NCBI GenBank assembly: GCA_963695415.1
Contig: CAVOGL010000008.1
Span: 248,001 to 312,000 of the forward strand
Direction of reading: 5' to 3'
DNA length: 64,000 bases
Origin: CAVXWV01 sp963695415
Lineage (GTDB): Bacteria > Chloroflexota > Anaerolineae > Anaerolineales > UBA4823
Every line of letters begins with the position of its first letter. The first letter of the stretch is position 1. The translations under genes and the position numbers were made by a program. The notes under the pieces were generated by a model. The model saw nothing but the letters and a program-made list of their open reading frames with translations. It ran no database searches and was not told the DNA's origin. Positions 55,795 to 64,000 of this stretch are shown piece after piece.

Positions 55795-55872
55795 TTTTCA
55801 AATTATAGCGCGTTCCACTAACTGATAAAATATCCGTTCCGCACGACTGCGGGAAAGATCACTAGATCTGAG

Positions 55873-57297
55873 ATGAAGTTCGTCGTACCCTTACTATTGC
55901 TGATTGTTATCCTGGCACTGGCAGCCGGGTTGGTTTACCTTTTTGCGATCCCGCAAATTGACGCCGTTGAACCTGCTGATGGAACCAGCCGCATCCATCC
56001 AGGAACTGATTTGCGCATTACCTTCTCGCGCCAGATGAATCCCCAATCTGTACTGGATCACTTGAAAATATCGCCTCCTACCGACGGTGATTTTATTTGG
56101 GAGGGTAAAACCCTGATTTTCAGACCGCGCGGAGGCTGGCAGAATGGGATTGAGGTGCTGGTTGAACTTGCTGCCGGCTCGACAGCCGATGGGCTGCTGT
56201 CACTGGCTGTACGCCAGGATTTCCAAAGCAGGTTCAAAATCAACAACCCGCGTATCGCATACCTTTACCCGGCCTCCGGTCTGGCAAGCCTGTACACAAT
56301 ACAACCCGTATCAGGCATCATCGATATCCTGGTGACTTTCCCAGCCGGCATCCTTGATTACGATTTGAGTCCGGATCAAGAAACGATCTTCTTCAGCGGC
56401 AGAAACCCATCGGGGGGCAGTGACTTATTTGCTATCAATCTGGTACTCGGTGAAGAGGACACCGCAGAACCCATAGACTCCGCTTACTACCTGGTGCTAC
56501 CATGCCAGAAAAATGAATGCCGTGCCGTGACGCCATCTCCGCAGGGTGACTACCTGGCATTTGAAAAAACTACTGCGGTCGGCAATGATGGTCTGGGGGT
56601 TCCGCAGGTCTGGCTTGTGGAATTATCAGTGGATGGCACAGTTGGTGAACCTTACCTGGTGAGCGACTCAAACCACCAGACACTCCTGCCTTCATGGTCT
56701 CCGGAAGGCACTCTGGTGTATTATGACAACAACGATTCTGCTTTTGTATTCTTCGACCCCAGGCAGAACCTGGAACTGAACCGGGTTTCCAACGAATCGG
56801 GAGAACCGGGAAGTTGGTCTCCCGACGGATCTGTGTATGTCGTTCCGCAGTTCTATTTTCTGGATGATAACCAGCCGGGGGTGACGCCGGTAATCAACAG
56901 CAGGCTGCATGCTTATCGCTGGCAGGATGCCGAAGTGATCGATCTCAGCAACGCGGACGATCTTGATGATTCGCTGCCCTCATTCTCACCAGATGGGAAG
57001 TACCTGGCTTTTGCCAGGCGTTTTCTCAATATCACTTTATGGACGCCCGGAAAGCAAATCTGGATCATCCCCTTCAACAGCCAAGACAGCTCCTTCAGCA
57101 CGGCAGCTCCGCTCACAAACGCCCCCTACCACACGCATTACGATTTCGCCTGGAGTCCTGGCAGCGATCAAGTGGCATTTGTGCGCTTTGAACAGACCAC
57201 CCTGACCGAACCACCCGTGATATGGCTGATCGACCTCTTGACCCTGCAGGAAAAACAATTGATCATCGGAGGACACTCCCCACGATGGATCCCTTAG
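55873..57297 (+). CDS. Exported Ig-like / TolB-type beta-propeller protein
   Basis: A 474-residue protein with an N-terminal membrane anchor or signal (LLLLIVILALAAGLVYLFAI). A bacterial Ig-like domain follows (VEPADGTSRIHPGTDLRITF and FSRQMNPQSVLDHLKISPPT). The rest has TolB/PD40-like propeller repeats: LLPSWSPEGTLVYYDN, GSWSPDGSVYVVPQFY, SLPSFSPDGKYLAFARRF and DFAWSPGSDQVAFVRFEQ. The repeats suggest a binding or scaffold function outside the cell. Its 3' end overlaps the redoxin start by 13 bases, so the two are coupled. No enzyme motif was recognised. Confidence 0.82.
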   Translation: MKFVVPLLLLIVILALAAGLVYLFAIPQIDAVEPADGTSRIHPGTDLRITFSRQMNPQSVLDHLKISPPTDGDFIWEGKTLIFRPRGGWQNGIEVLVELAAGSTADGLLSLAVRQDFQSRFKINNPRIAYLYPASGLASLYTIQPVSGIIDILVTFPAGILDYDLSPDQETIFFSGRNPSGGSDLFAINLVLGEEDTAEPIDSAYYLVLPCQKNECRAVTPSPQGDYLAFEKTTAVGNDGLGVPQVWLVELSVDGTVGEPYLVSDSNHQTLLPSWSPEGTLVYYDNNDSAFVFFDPRQNLELNRVSNESGEPGSWSPDGSVYVVPQFYFLDDNQPGVTPVINSRLHAYRWQDAEVIDLSNADDLDDSLPSFSPDGKYLAFARRFLNITLWTPGKQIWIIPFNSQDSSFSTAAPLTNAPYHTHYDFAWSPGSDQVAFVRFEQTTLTEPPVIWLIDLLTLQEKQLIIGGHSPRWIP

Positions 57298-57803
57298 CTG
57301 TCGTCGGTAATGCCGCGCCTCCTTTCACGTTAGAGGATATAGATGGGAACCTCTATGAATTGACCAGCGCTCGGGGGACCCTGGTGATCTTGAATTTTTG
57401 GTCGGCGGAATGCCCCTGGTCAGCCTTTGGGGATAAGGTTCTGTCAGGTTACCAGCAGGAATGGGGAGATCGGGTAAACGTCTGGACAATTGCGTCTAAT
57501 GCCAATGAAGAGCCCAACCTGATCCGGCAGGTGAGTGCAGAAAGAGGGCTGGCTCAGGCTCTAAGGGACCCAGACCACCATGTTGCCGACTTGTATAATG
57601 CCCTGACCACTCCCCACCTCTTCTTGATCGATCAGCAAGGTATCTTGCGTTACGATGGAGCGCTCGATGACCGCACATTCCGCCGGAGAACTGCTGACCG
57701 CTTTTACCTTCAAGATGCGGTGGAGGCTGTACTGGCAGGAGGCATTCCAGACCCAACACAAACACCTCCTTATGGCTGTACCATCGTACGTTTTTCACCA
57801 TGA
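57285..57803 (+). CDS. Redoxin/TlpA-like protein with a single active-site Cys
   Basis: A 172-residue thioredoxin-fold protein from ATG 57285 (MDPLAVVGNAAPPFTLEDID); the frame runs further upstream inside the preceding gene. It has the AhpC/TSA-redoxin order APPFTLEDIDGNLYELTSAR and VILNFWSAECPWSAFGD. The second active-site Cys of thioredoxins is replaced by Ser (CPWS), so it may work as a one-Cys peroxiredoxin-like protein or need a partner. TTPHLFLIDQQGILRYDGAL is the cis-Pro region. No signal peptide is seen on the chosen start. Specific role unknown. Confidence 0.78.
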   Translation: MDPLAVVGNAAPPFTLEDIDGNLYELTSARGTLVILNFWSAECPWSAFGDKVLSGYQQEWGDRVNVWTIASNANEEPNLIRQVSAERGLAQALRDPDHHVADLYNALTTPHLFLIDQQGILRYDGALDDRTFRRRTADRFYLQDAVEAVLAGGIPDPTQTPPYGCTIVRFSP

Positions 57804-57928
57804 CCAAGCTCTCGCCGCGGGATTTGGACGACATTTGTCGTATCGCCAAGCGCCATAAAATAGTGTACAATCAAAAAAACACGGCTGGTTTCAAAGTATT
57901 CGTTTCATTCGGCTGTGTGGAAAACTAA
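57800..57928 (+). CDS. Small hypothetical ORF coupled to the redoxin gene
   Basis: ATG 57800 overlaps the redoxin stop in an ATGA arrangement. It would encode 42 residues: LSPRDLDDICRIAKRHKIV and QKNTAGFKVFVSFGCVEN. The overlap and protein-like composition suggest a real small gene, but I recognise no family. A TACAAT-like -10 for the next gene lies inside it. Confidence 0.35.
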   Translation: MTKLSPRDLDDICRIAKRHKIVYNQKNTAGFKVFVSFGCVEN

Positions 57929-57944
57929 TGAAAACAGAAACCTT

Positions 57945-58724
57945 ATGAGCGATAAAGACTTTGACGTCCAAAATGTAATCGAATCCTACCGTAAACGGCA
58001 GCAATCAGCTCGCCGCGCGCCCGTGTTCATTTTCCTTGCAGCGATTTTCTTGATTGCAGGGATTGGGTTCTTGATTTTCTGGGGCGTGAATATGTTAAAT
58101 TCTTCGGAGGGTTTGCCATTTTCGTTCCTGGCGACCGAAACACCAACCGCGACAGCAACTTTCACCGCAACCGCAACAGCAACGGCGACCCTTGCCCCCA
58201 CTGAAACAGAGACCCCCCTGCCGACAGATACGGAGACACCAGTGCCCACAATCGCTGGTCCGTTCATTTACCAGGTGGTTGATGGCGATACCTGTTACAC
58301 CATCGCATTCACTTACGAGATCGATCTGCTGCTGCTGATAACCGCCAACAACCTGACCCCCGAGTGCATCATCTCTCCGGGTGATTTGTTGACCATTCCT
58401 GGTCCAGATGCATCCCTCCCTTCACCAACTCCCCTCCCGGACAACCTGCCCAGGGGGACAAAGATTGAATACCGGGTTGTTGTGGGCGATTCTCTGTAAC
58501 GGTCTCGCCCTGAGGTTCAACACCACCGTTGAGGCGATTCTGGAAGAAAACGAGGAAGTCGAGAACGAGAACGACATCCAGGTGGGCAGATTTTAATCAT
58601 CCCGGTCAACCTGGTACCGACATCGACCCCGGTCCCGCCGACTGCAACTCTGGCACCAGGCACGCCCACCAAAATTGTTGGAACCCCGGTTAATGTGACT
58701 CCTACTGCAACGAAGCAGCCTTAG
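57945..58724 (+). CDS. Membrane-anchored LysM-domain protein (two frameshifts)
   Basis: About 259 residues from ATG 57945. One membrane helix (FIFLAAIFLIAGIGFLIFWG) precedes a Thr/Ala/Pro-rich linker. The first LysM domain reads YQVVDGDTCYTIAFTYEIDL with TANNLTPECIISPGDLLTIP. The second starts YRVVVGDSL. One extra base near 58498 and one missing base near 58589 break it; the composite reads GLALRFNTTVEAILEENEEV, QVG, then LIIPVNLVPTSTPVPPT. The plain frame stops at 58499. LysM domains bind N-acetylglucosamine polymers such as peptidoglycan or chitin, so a cell-wall anchoring role is likely. Confidence 0.83.
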
Positions 58725-58737
58725 CCAGTTTCTGGTA

Positions 58738-58812
58738 CAAAAACCTTGCGAAGGTTGGTTTTCAAAACTTCATACTCTAGATGAAAACCTTCCCAAGGCT
58801 CAATTCTAGAGT
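58738..58812. terminator. Hairpin region between the LysM and URO-D genes
   Basis: AACCTT, GCG and AAGGTT (58742-58756) form a small hairpin. A larger inverted arrangement pairs CCTTGCGAAGG with the later CCTTCCCAAGG (near 58788-58799). The core equals that of the uvrA terminator. It probably serves the two convergent genes, though a U-tract is weak. Confidence 0.5.
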
Positions 58813-58821
58813 TCGTACCCA

Positions 58822-59784
58822 TCACTGGCTAGGATACCTGCCTTCTTTGCGCCAGACATCTAACATCAGTTCGTACCGGCTCAAGCGCATACCGGTATAA
58901 ACGCAGTTGCTGGTGGAGAAAATATACCCCCCGCCAGGCATCCCGCTGTTTAGGGCGTAGCGCGTCGACTCTACCACCTGCTCCTCCGTGCCTGTATCCA
59001 ATAGACCGCAGTTCACGTTTCCAATCAGGCACAACTCCTTACCGTGCAGGCTCTTTATTTCAGCAATGTCAACCCCTGCTTGCGGATCAAGCGAATGCAG
59101 GGCATGTGGTTGGGTCTGGACCAACTGGTCCAGGATCGGCATGATGTTGCCGTCCGTGTGCTTGATGACATAAAATCCCATGTCGCGGTAGGATTTTGTC
59201 AAACGAGCCAGGTATGGCGTTACCAATTCACTGAACAGGCGCGGGCTGAGAAAGGGACCGGTGTTGAAGCAGTAATCGGCGCAGAGAGCAAAACCATCCA
59301 GTCCCCCAGGTTTCACCAGTTTTTCAGCATTGCTGACCGCCCAATCGACCATTGCCGAGGCTTCAGCCTTCAGACCATCCATGTCATCAGCGATGCGGTT
59401 AGAGAACTCAACCATCTGCACACCGTCGGGCAGGCTGTACGTTGCGTCACCGTGGCGCATGATAAAGTAACGGTCCCCCGTTTTTTCGCGAATCAAATCC
59501 ACCAGGCGCAAAGTCTCTTCAACTGAATCGGGATTGGGATGGATAAAAATGGCACTGTGCCCATAGCGCTCAGCTGTGGCAATATAAATATCTGCCATAT
59601 CATTGCGGTGCAGGTCACGTTCCTTCTCCTCCATCTGGTTCCACTGCCCATATTGGCGGTGTGAGGGGTGAACCCTCCCAAACGCCTCCATGGTCAGGTA
59701 AAAAACAAGCTCAAAATGGGGCACCAACCCCTCGGGGATGCCGCCATTCAGGGCTGTGATGAAGTTCTGGCGCGGTGTTGGCAT
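58822..59784 (-). CDS. Uroporphyrinogen decarboxylase-superfamily protein 1
   Basis: A 320-residue URO-D fold protein. Conserved strings are KPGGLDGFALCADYCFNTGP, VIKHTDGNIMPILDQLVQ, HSLDPQAGVDIAEIKSLHG and LIGNVNCGLLDTGTEEQV, and the C-terminal GGGYIFSTSNCVYTGM. The HTDGN...DPQAG and GGGYIFSTSN pattern is the one seen in URO-D-like proteins of the MtaA/CmuA (methylcobamide:CoM methyltransferase) group, where His and Cys bind zinc. True heme-pathway HemE normally has a different N-terminus. A methyltransferase or related role is inferred; the gene lies next to a GH38 mannosidase. Confidence 0.8.
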   Translation of the reverse strand: MPTPRQNFITALNGGIPEGLVPHFELVFYLTMEAFGRVHPSHRQYGQWNQMEEKERDLHRNDMADIYIATAERYGHSAIFIHPNPDSVEETLRLVDLIREKTGDRYFIMRHGDATYSLPDGVQMVEFSNRIADDMDGLKAEASAMVDWAVSNAEKLVKPGGLDGFALCADYCFNTGPFLSPRLFSELVTPYLARLTKSYRDMGFYVIKHTDGNIMPILDQLVQTQPHALHSLDPQAGVDIAEIKSLHGKELCLIGNVNCGLLDTGTEEQVVESTRYALNSGMPGGGYIFSTSNCVYTGMRLSRYELMLDVWRKEGRYPSQ

Positions 59785-59808
59785 GGTTATATTCCTTGTG
59801 TCGGGCAG

Positions 59809-62536
59809 TTAAATTCGCAAGCGGACGGTGATTATCTGCTTGGGCATAAATTCTATCTCGGTTACTTCGGAGTATGGCTTTTCCGGTCCAAGTGGTTTGC
59901 TTTCCAGATCAACTTGCTGGATCCATTCAGGTGTGAAGCCCGGGAAATCCCAGCCAACTTTCAAAGTTGATTTTATGTTTTGTGCAAATGGATTAAACAT
60001 GCGCACCTCAAGACCGCCTTTCACCAAGCGCACACTCGTAACAATAACTTCATTGTTCAATTCCAGGAAAGAACCATACCTGGGAAGCGAGGTTTCACAG
60101 CGATATTGGCGGATATCGGGATGATCCAGATGGACAATCTGCAAACCTGCAGAAATATCCTGACCAGAGGCACATAGATCAGCAATGTGGGGAACACCCT
60201 GGAGTGGATGTATCGAATACTTGAAAGACAATTCTGTCAACAGCTGACCTCCAGGTTCACCCGTGGTCCCAACTGTCCGCCGGGTTGCACGGAAAAGAGT
60301 CAGTGCGAGAGGCCTCTCTGGCAGATCGCGGACAGCCGTCTCCAACAATCCATCAGCGACGATTGCCAGACCACGCTGCTCATCATGAACTGCTGTCCAA
60401 CTTTGCTGGGGCTTGGTTTCCACTTCCAGTTCCCGGTAGAGGTGGTTGTCCGGGCGTATGGCAATCGGTCTTTCAACAACGTCGAAAGCGCTGTCTGCCA
60501 GGTATGTGTCAGTGCGGGCACCGCTGGGGAATAAGACCCTAAGGCGGTGATCACGAACATTATTGATCAGGCAGGTCTCGATATTTACATGGTCCTGCCC
60601 CTTGCATAACGTAACCCGGTTTTCGAGCAGTAAATCCTGCATGGTGGAAGACCGTCTCATTCCCGTAAAATCAAACTCACCCGGGATTTCAAAATGCAGG
60701 CGAACCAGGAATGACGCCATTTGAGGACCATCGTGAAGGCAGGCAACTGCCGCTTGAGACGCCGAGGAAACAAATCTCTGTTCATTAACAGCCATCCCAT
60801 GGTACCAACCATCCCCAATATCGGCACAATCTTCAAAGGACATCAATCGCTGATAGACCTGCCCATTGCGTTTATCCGTCAAAGTCAGGGTTCCATTCGA
60901 TTCAATATACACCTGCAGATACTCGTTCTCCATCGAACGCTCAGACGTCACCAGGCTGGGGGTATCTGCATGGCGTGTGAATTCTCCCTTTTGCCCCTCT
61001 CTGATGGTCAAAGTCGTGTATCCCATGGCAGGGATCGCCAGCTTGACCGCCACCCGCACTTCATCATAAGTTACTGCTTCGGGGAAGCGGGTATCCCTCA
61101 ACCGGTATTCGATCCTGCCCTTATCCTGGCTCAACCGCTGGTATGGCAGCTCATTGTTCTCTGCATCGAAGATGCGAAAAGCCGGTTTCGGCTCGAATCC
61201 AAAAAATTCGTTGAAGTGGTTCCAATCCGGCGGGATTTTCAAGGGTATTTCTACCACCCGTTCAACCAGTCTTGGGAGCGGGTTGAAGACGCCCACGCGC
61301 AGCTCATCCTCGCCCAACTCACCCTCCACACTTGCAGCCAGGTAGTGAGTTGCTTCGATAGCTAAACGACGGCTGATCTGGCGGCTTTGATCAAAGCGAT
61401 ACTCCATGTCCTTGTGTACCTGGTCGATGCTGCATCCATCGATGGAGTTGTGGGGATGGTTTTGAAGCAGGTAACGCCAGGATAAATTCAACAACCCGTC
61501 AGGATGGTCAACGCCAAGCAGCAGGCTGGCAAAGGCTGAGAATGGTTCTGCCCAATGGCACAACAGGGTCTGGCAATGCGCATTCGCTTGCTTCAAATTC
61601 ACCCGGCTGGAAAGCACCCCCGGGATCAACCACTGCTGGTCCATGTCCAGGGGATCTTTTTCAGGGTCCATTTTTCCCCACCCAGGCTCGCGAAGTTCTC
61701 CTTCTAATCTGGTCTCGATACGATCAATTTGGGGCAGCATTTCTGCCAGATATGCGTCCAGGCTGGTGTGGACGAGTTCGTATGGGTTACTATCATCCTG
61801 TGCCCAATCGTTCAGAAGGGCATAAGCACGCCGATCCCAACCCTGGTGGTCTCCGCCGTCAAACATCAAGAGCGGGTCAACAACGCTGGCTGATTCCTCC
61901 CCACGCAAAAACCCTTCCAGCCTCTGGCGGAAAATATCTGGATCTGAATACGGCATCCAGGTCATCGTGCCCCATGCGCACACGACCGGCAAAATCACAA
62001 TAGGCAATCGGACCAAAGCGGTAACAGGCGAGTTCCGTGCCATCTGCCCCCGTCCAAATGAAATTCCGGCTGTCGGATATATTGGTGCCGCGCCACAGGA
62101 AAGCGCCCTGGATGCCAAATCCAGCAAAAATTTGCGGCATCTGGCTGTTATGCCCAAAAATATCACAGACAAACCCCGCGTTTGATGGCTGAGTGTGGAA
62201 ACTGCGGGCGATCTCCCTGCCCATGCGCAGGTTGCGGATCAACGATTCCCCAGATACAGTAAATTCATCCGGCATCCCATACCAGGGACCGATAACGAAC
62301 TTTCCTTCCTCTGCCAATTTCTCGACCAGCCCTCGCCTTTCGGGGTGGACTTCCAGGTAATCTTCCAAAATAACTGCCTGACCGTCTGTCTGGAAGGGTC
62401 CTTTTAGTTCGCCGCTTTCCCAACCAGCAATGACACGATCCAACAAACGCACCAGACGGTAGCGAAAGTCCTGGAAAGTCTGGTGCCATTCCCGGTCCCA
62501 ATGGGTGCTCAGCACGTAATGTATCCTGCGTTTCAT
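59809..62536 (-). CDS. Glycoside hydrolase family 38 alpha-mannosidase (frameshift within gene)
   Basis: About 908 residues. The N-terminal catalytic domain starts RRIHYVLSTHWDREWHQTFQ, with zinc-binding His and Asp in THWDREW. The nucleophile Asp is expected in AGFVCDIFGHNSQMPQIF. One extra base near 61948-61955 changes frame; beyond it come YSDPDIFRQRLEGFLRGEES and VVDPLLMFDGGDHQGWDRR, the GGDH-type zinc ligand. The C-terminal beta domains follow, ending AKQIITVRLRI-like (MPKQIITVRLRI). No signal peptide, so it is cytoplasmic and probably acts on imported mannosides. It lies between two URO-D-like genes on the same strand. Confidence 0.92.
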
Positions 62537-62607
62537 TTAAATCTTGTCTCCTTCTTAGTCGAAGTTACCTGCATTTTCCATTCAGAATATGCAGGCAGTG
62601 AACGGCA

Positions 62608-63672
62608 TTAATGATAATACGAACCTTCATACTGAGCACCAAAGCGGAACATCCCGGTTATGTTCTCGATGGATATGCCATCATGTAAAGAATGATCAGA
62701 CGCAAGCACATATCCACCCCCCGGAGCAGCAATATCGATGGCTTCTTTGGTTTCCCCGATCACGTCTTCGAGGGTTCCAAAAGGCAGCGTGCGCGATGAG
62801 TTGATATTGCCGATGATCGAAAAGCGGTGCCCCCAGCTTTCTTTGAACCAGTGCAAATCCCAACCGGCTGTGCGCTGTAAAGGATGCACAGCGGAGATCT
62901 TCGTCTGAGCCAGATCGACGATATAGTCACGAAAATTGCCGCAGCAATGCAGCAGCACCGGCACGCCAAGACCATCCACATAGTCCACCAATTCATCCAG
63001 AAATGGCAAATAATATTCCCGAAAATGCGGCAAACGCATGAAACCCCGGGAGCTGTCGCCAAGATCATCCGATATCCACATGGCGTCCACCCCTGCAGCC
63101 ACAGACAGACGAGCAGCTTCTTTGTTATATTCGTTGGACATCTTAAAAATTTCGGTCAGGACCGCAGGATCGTCATATAAATGCAAAGCAATTTGTTCGT
63201 AGCCCATCAGCATCCAGCAGCTGGTAAAAGGACCTGTTACTCCACCGGTGATGGCAAGCCCATCAGTTTCGAGGGTCCGAGCAATATCCAGTTCGCTGGT
63301 GCGACCGGGCAGGGTGGGATCTGGGGGGATATATGCCTGGAGATCTGACCTCGATTTGATCGGGTAATCGATGGGTGCGTCGATGGGCCAGGCAGATTCG
63401 TTCGAGCGGAATGTGGTGCCCCATTCATCGATATAAGTGTTTGCATCGAGGTATTTCGGTTGGAAACCATTAAAGCCGCCAAATGGCAGCCAGACGCCAT
63501 CGTGATTTAAGCTTAAGGCACACTCGATGGCATCACGGGCGTTGTAACCTGCCGGCTCGCGACCAATGAGAGCCCGGTAAAGGGGCCTCTGAAATAAAAA
63601 ATCGAACATGGGCACCCGGTCAGGCTGCCCATTTTTCACCGCGATAAGGAAACGCTCTTTCCGTTCCATCAA
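62608..63672 (-). CDS. Uroporphyrinogen decarboxylase-superfamily protein 2
   Basis: A 354-residue URO-D fold protein. It begins ERKERFLIAVKNGQPDRVPM, the typical opening of the superfamily. Later segments are WISDDLGDSSRGFMRLPHFR, PVLLHCCGNFRDYIVDLAQT, SAVHPLQRTAGWDLHWFKES and IIGNINSSRTLPFGTLEDVI, ending GGGYVLASDHSLHDGISIEN. His/Cys in HCCGN may bind zinc. It is distinct from protein 1 and not a close duplicate. Operon with GH38 and URO-D 1; the transcript probably starts upstream in the 63.7-64.0 kb gap. Confidence 0.8.
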   Translation of the reverse strand: MMERKERFLIAVKNGQPDRVPMFDFLFQRPLYRALIGREPAGYNARDAIECALSLNHDGVWLPFGGFNGFQPKYLDANTYIDEWGTTFRSNESAWPIDAPIDYPIKSRSDLQAYIPPDPTLPGRTSELDIARTLETDGLAITGGVTGPFTSCWMLMGYEQIALHLYDDPAVLTEIFKMSNEYNKEAARLSVAAGVDAMWISDDLGDSSRGFMRLPHFREYYLPFLDELVDYVDGLGVPVLLHCCGNFRDYIVDLAQTKISAVHPLQRTAGWDLHWFKESWGHRFSIIGNINSSRTLPFGTLEDVIGETKEAIDIAAPGGGYVLASDHSLHDGISIENITGMFRFGAQYEGSYYH

Positions 63673-64000
63673 ACCCCTCCCTTAGCATCTATGTTTGACT
63701 GACAAAATATTGCTTCAAAACGATTATGATAACATTACCAGAAATTCTACAATTGTTAATGTTAGCGCACAATAAGGGAAACCAATGTGCTACTAAGATA
63801 ATATTAACATTGATTTAACCTCGTTTGAAGTGATTTATGTCTTAAATTAATCATAATGTATCCATTTTTCATTGACATAAGCGCATTAATTGGCTAAAAT
63901 TTCGGTAATTGGTAGATTTACAACATCAATCTAACCAACCCATTCTTTGCTCATATCAATCTTTCCCCAAGGATTCCTAAAATTTCCTACCTACCAATGG
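63673..64000. other. AT-rich regulatory gap upstream of the URO-D/GH38 operon
   Basis: No gene was found in this 328-base AT-rich stretch up to the window edge. It contains TAACATTA (63729-63736) and TAATGTTA (63757-63764), an 8-bp inverted pair with a 20-base spacer, and a further TTAACATTG near 63807. A GTTAGCGCAC-type sequence at 63761-63770 has a weak LacI-family look. A regulator binding site for the sugar cluster is plausible but not proven. Confidence 0.4.

Noticed and set aside
1..64000. tRNA, rRNA, CRISPR or IS elements
   Set aside because: No TPsiC-loop GGTTCGAATCC-like tRNA pattern, regularly spaced repeats or transposase motifs were found by eye.

Overview
The window looks like a chromosome fragment of an anaerobic, carbohydrate-degrading member of the Chloroflexota, most likely class Anaerolineae. 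This is an inference from gene content: several single-pass TPR proteins with Thr/Pro-rich tails, a DUF389 protein carrying an SH3-like tail, a two-domain dehydrogenase/Gfo-Idh-MocA protein, a URO-D/GH38 cluster, and moderately high G+C with no dominant mobile elements. No rRNA, tRNA, CRISPR array, integrase or transposase was recognised.

Layout. 1-6.0 kb is a minus-strand heat-shock operon hrcA-grpE-dnaK-dnaJ-prmA-polX (polX is cut by the window edge), driven by a clear promoter with a variant CIRCE operator. 6.1-9.9 kb is a minus-strand operon of overlapping genes: trmD, an MFS transporter, galE and an RluA-type pseudouridine synthase. 10-12.8 kb holds two tandem TPR paralogues. 12.9-15 kb is groES-groEL with the same variant CIRCE and a strong terminator, followed by RNase J (15-16.7 kb). 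16.8-21 kb is a YicI-like alpha-xylosidase plus an unknown partner protein. 21-21.5 kb is non-coding, with a 178-bp direct repeat. 21.5-32 kb holds pcm, an M42 peptidase, a third TPR protein, CopD-like and MFS membrane proteins, a rhomboid protease, GNAT, YbaK, moaA, a HAD phosphatase, a PH-like membrane protein and a SIMPL protein. 32-45 kb holds the DUF389-SH3 protein, clpC, uvrA, DUF711, a SpoU/TrmH methyltransferase, HIT, mtaB and a lipoprotein. 45-50 kb holds a cNMP-binding protein, a NifU-like protein, ferritin, a methyltransferase, selD and an SPFH protein. 50-51.6 kb is a PyrK/PyrD-like pair that has lost catalytic motifs. 51.6-53.6 kb is a T-box-controlled selW-trpS-dtd operon. 53.6-58.7 kb holds a two-domain oxidoreductase, a TolB-like protein, a redoxin and a LysM protein. 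58.8-63.7 kb is a URO-D / GH38 alpha-mannosidase / URO-D cluster.

Most notable. (1) Two selenoprotein genes are hidden behind in-frame TGA codons: selD with Sec at the catalytic position (Sec22), and a SelW/Rdx-like gene with a CxxU motif. Each has a hairpin of bacterial-SECIS type just after the UGA. (2) The selW gene sits between a tryptophan T-box leader (UGG specifier, UGGC acceptor bulge) and trpS, and overlaps trpS. A small redox selenoprotein is therefore predicted to be induced by uncharged tRNA-Trp together with TrpRS and D-aminoacyl-tRNA deacylase. (3) hrcA and groESL share an altered CIRCE core (TTAGCAG/CTGCTAA).

Caution on quality. About 18 single-base frame breaks interrupt otherwise conserved genes (prmA, rnj, yicI, uvrA twice, mtaB twice, GH38 and others). 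Nearly all are one extra base. This pattern fits residual sequencing or assembly error better than true pseudogenes. For these genes I give the full reconstructed span and say where the frame changes.
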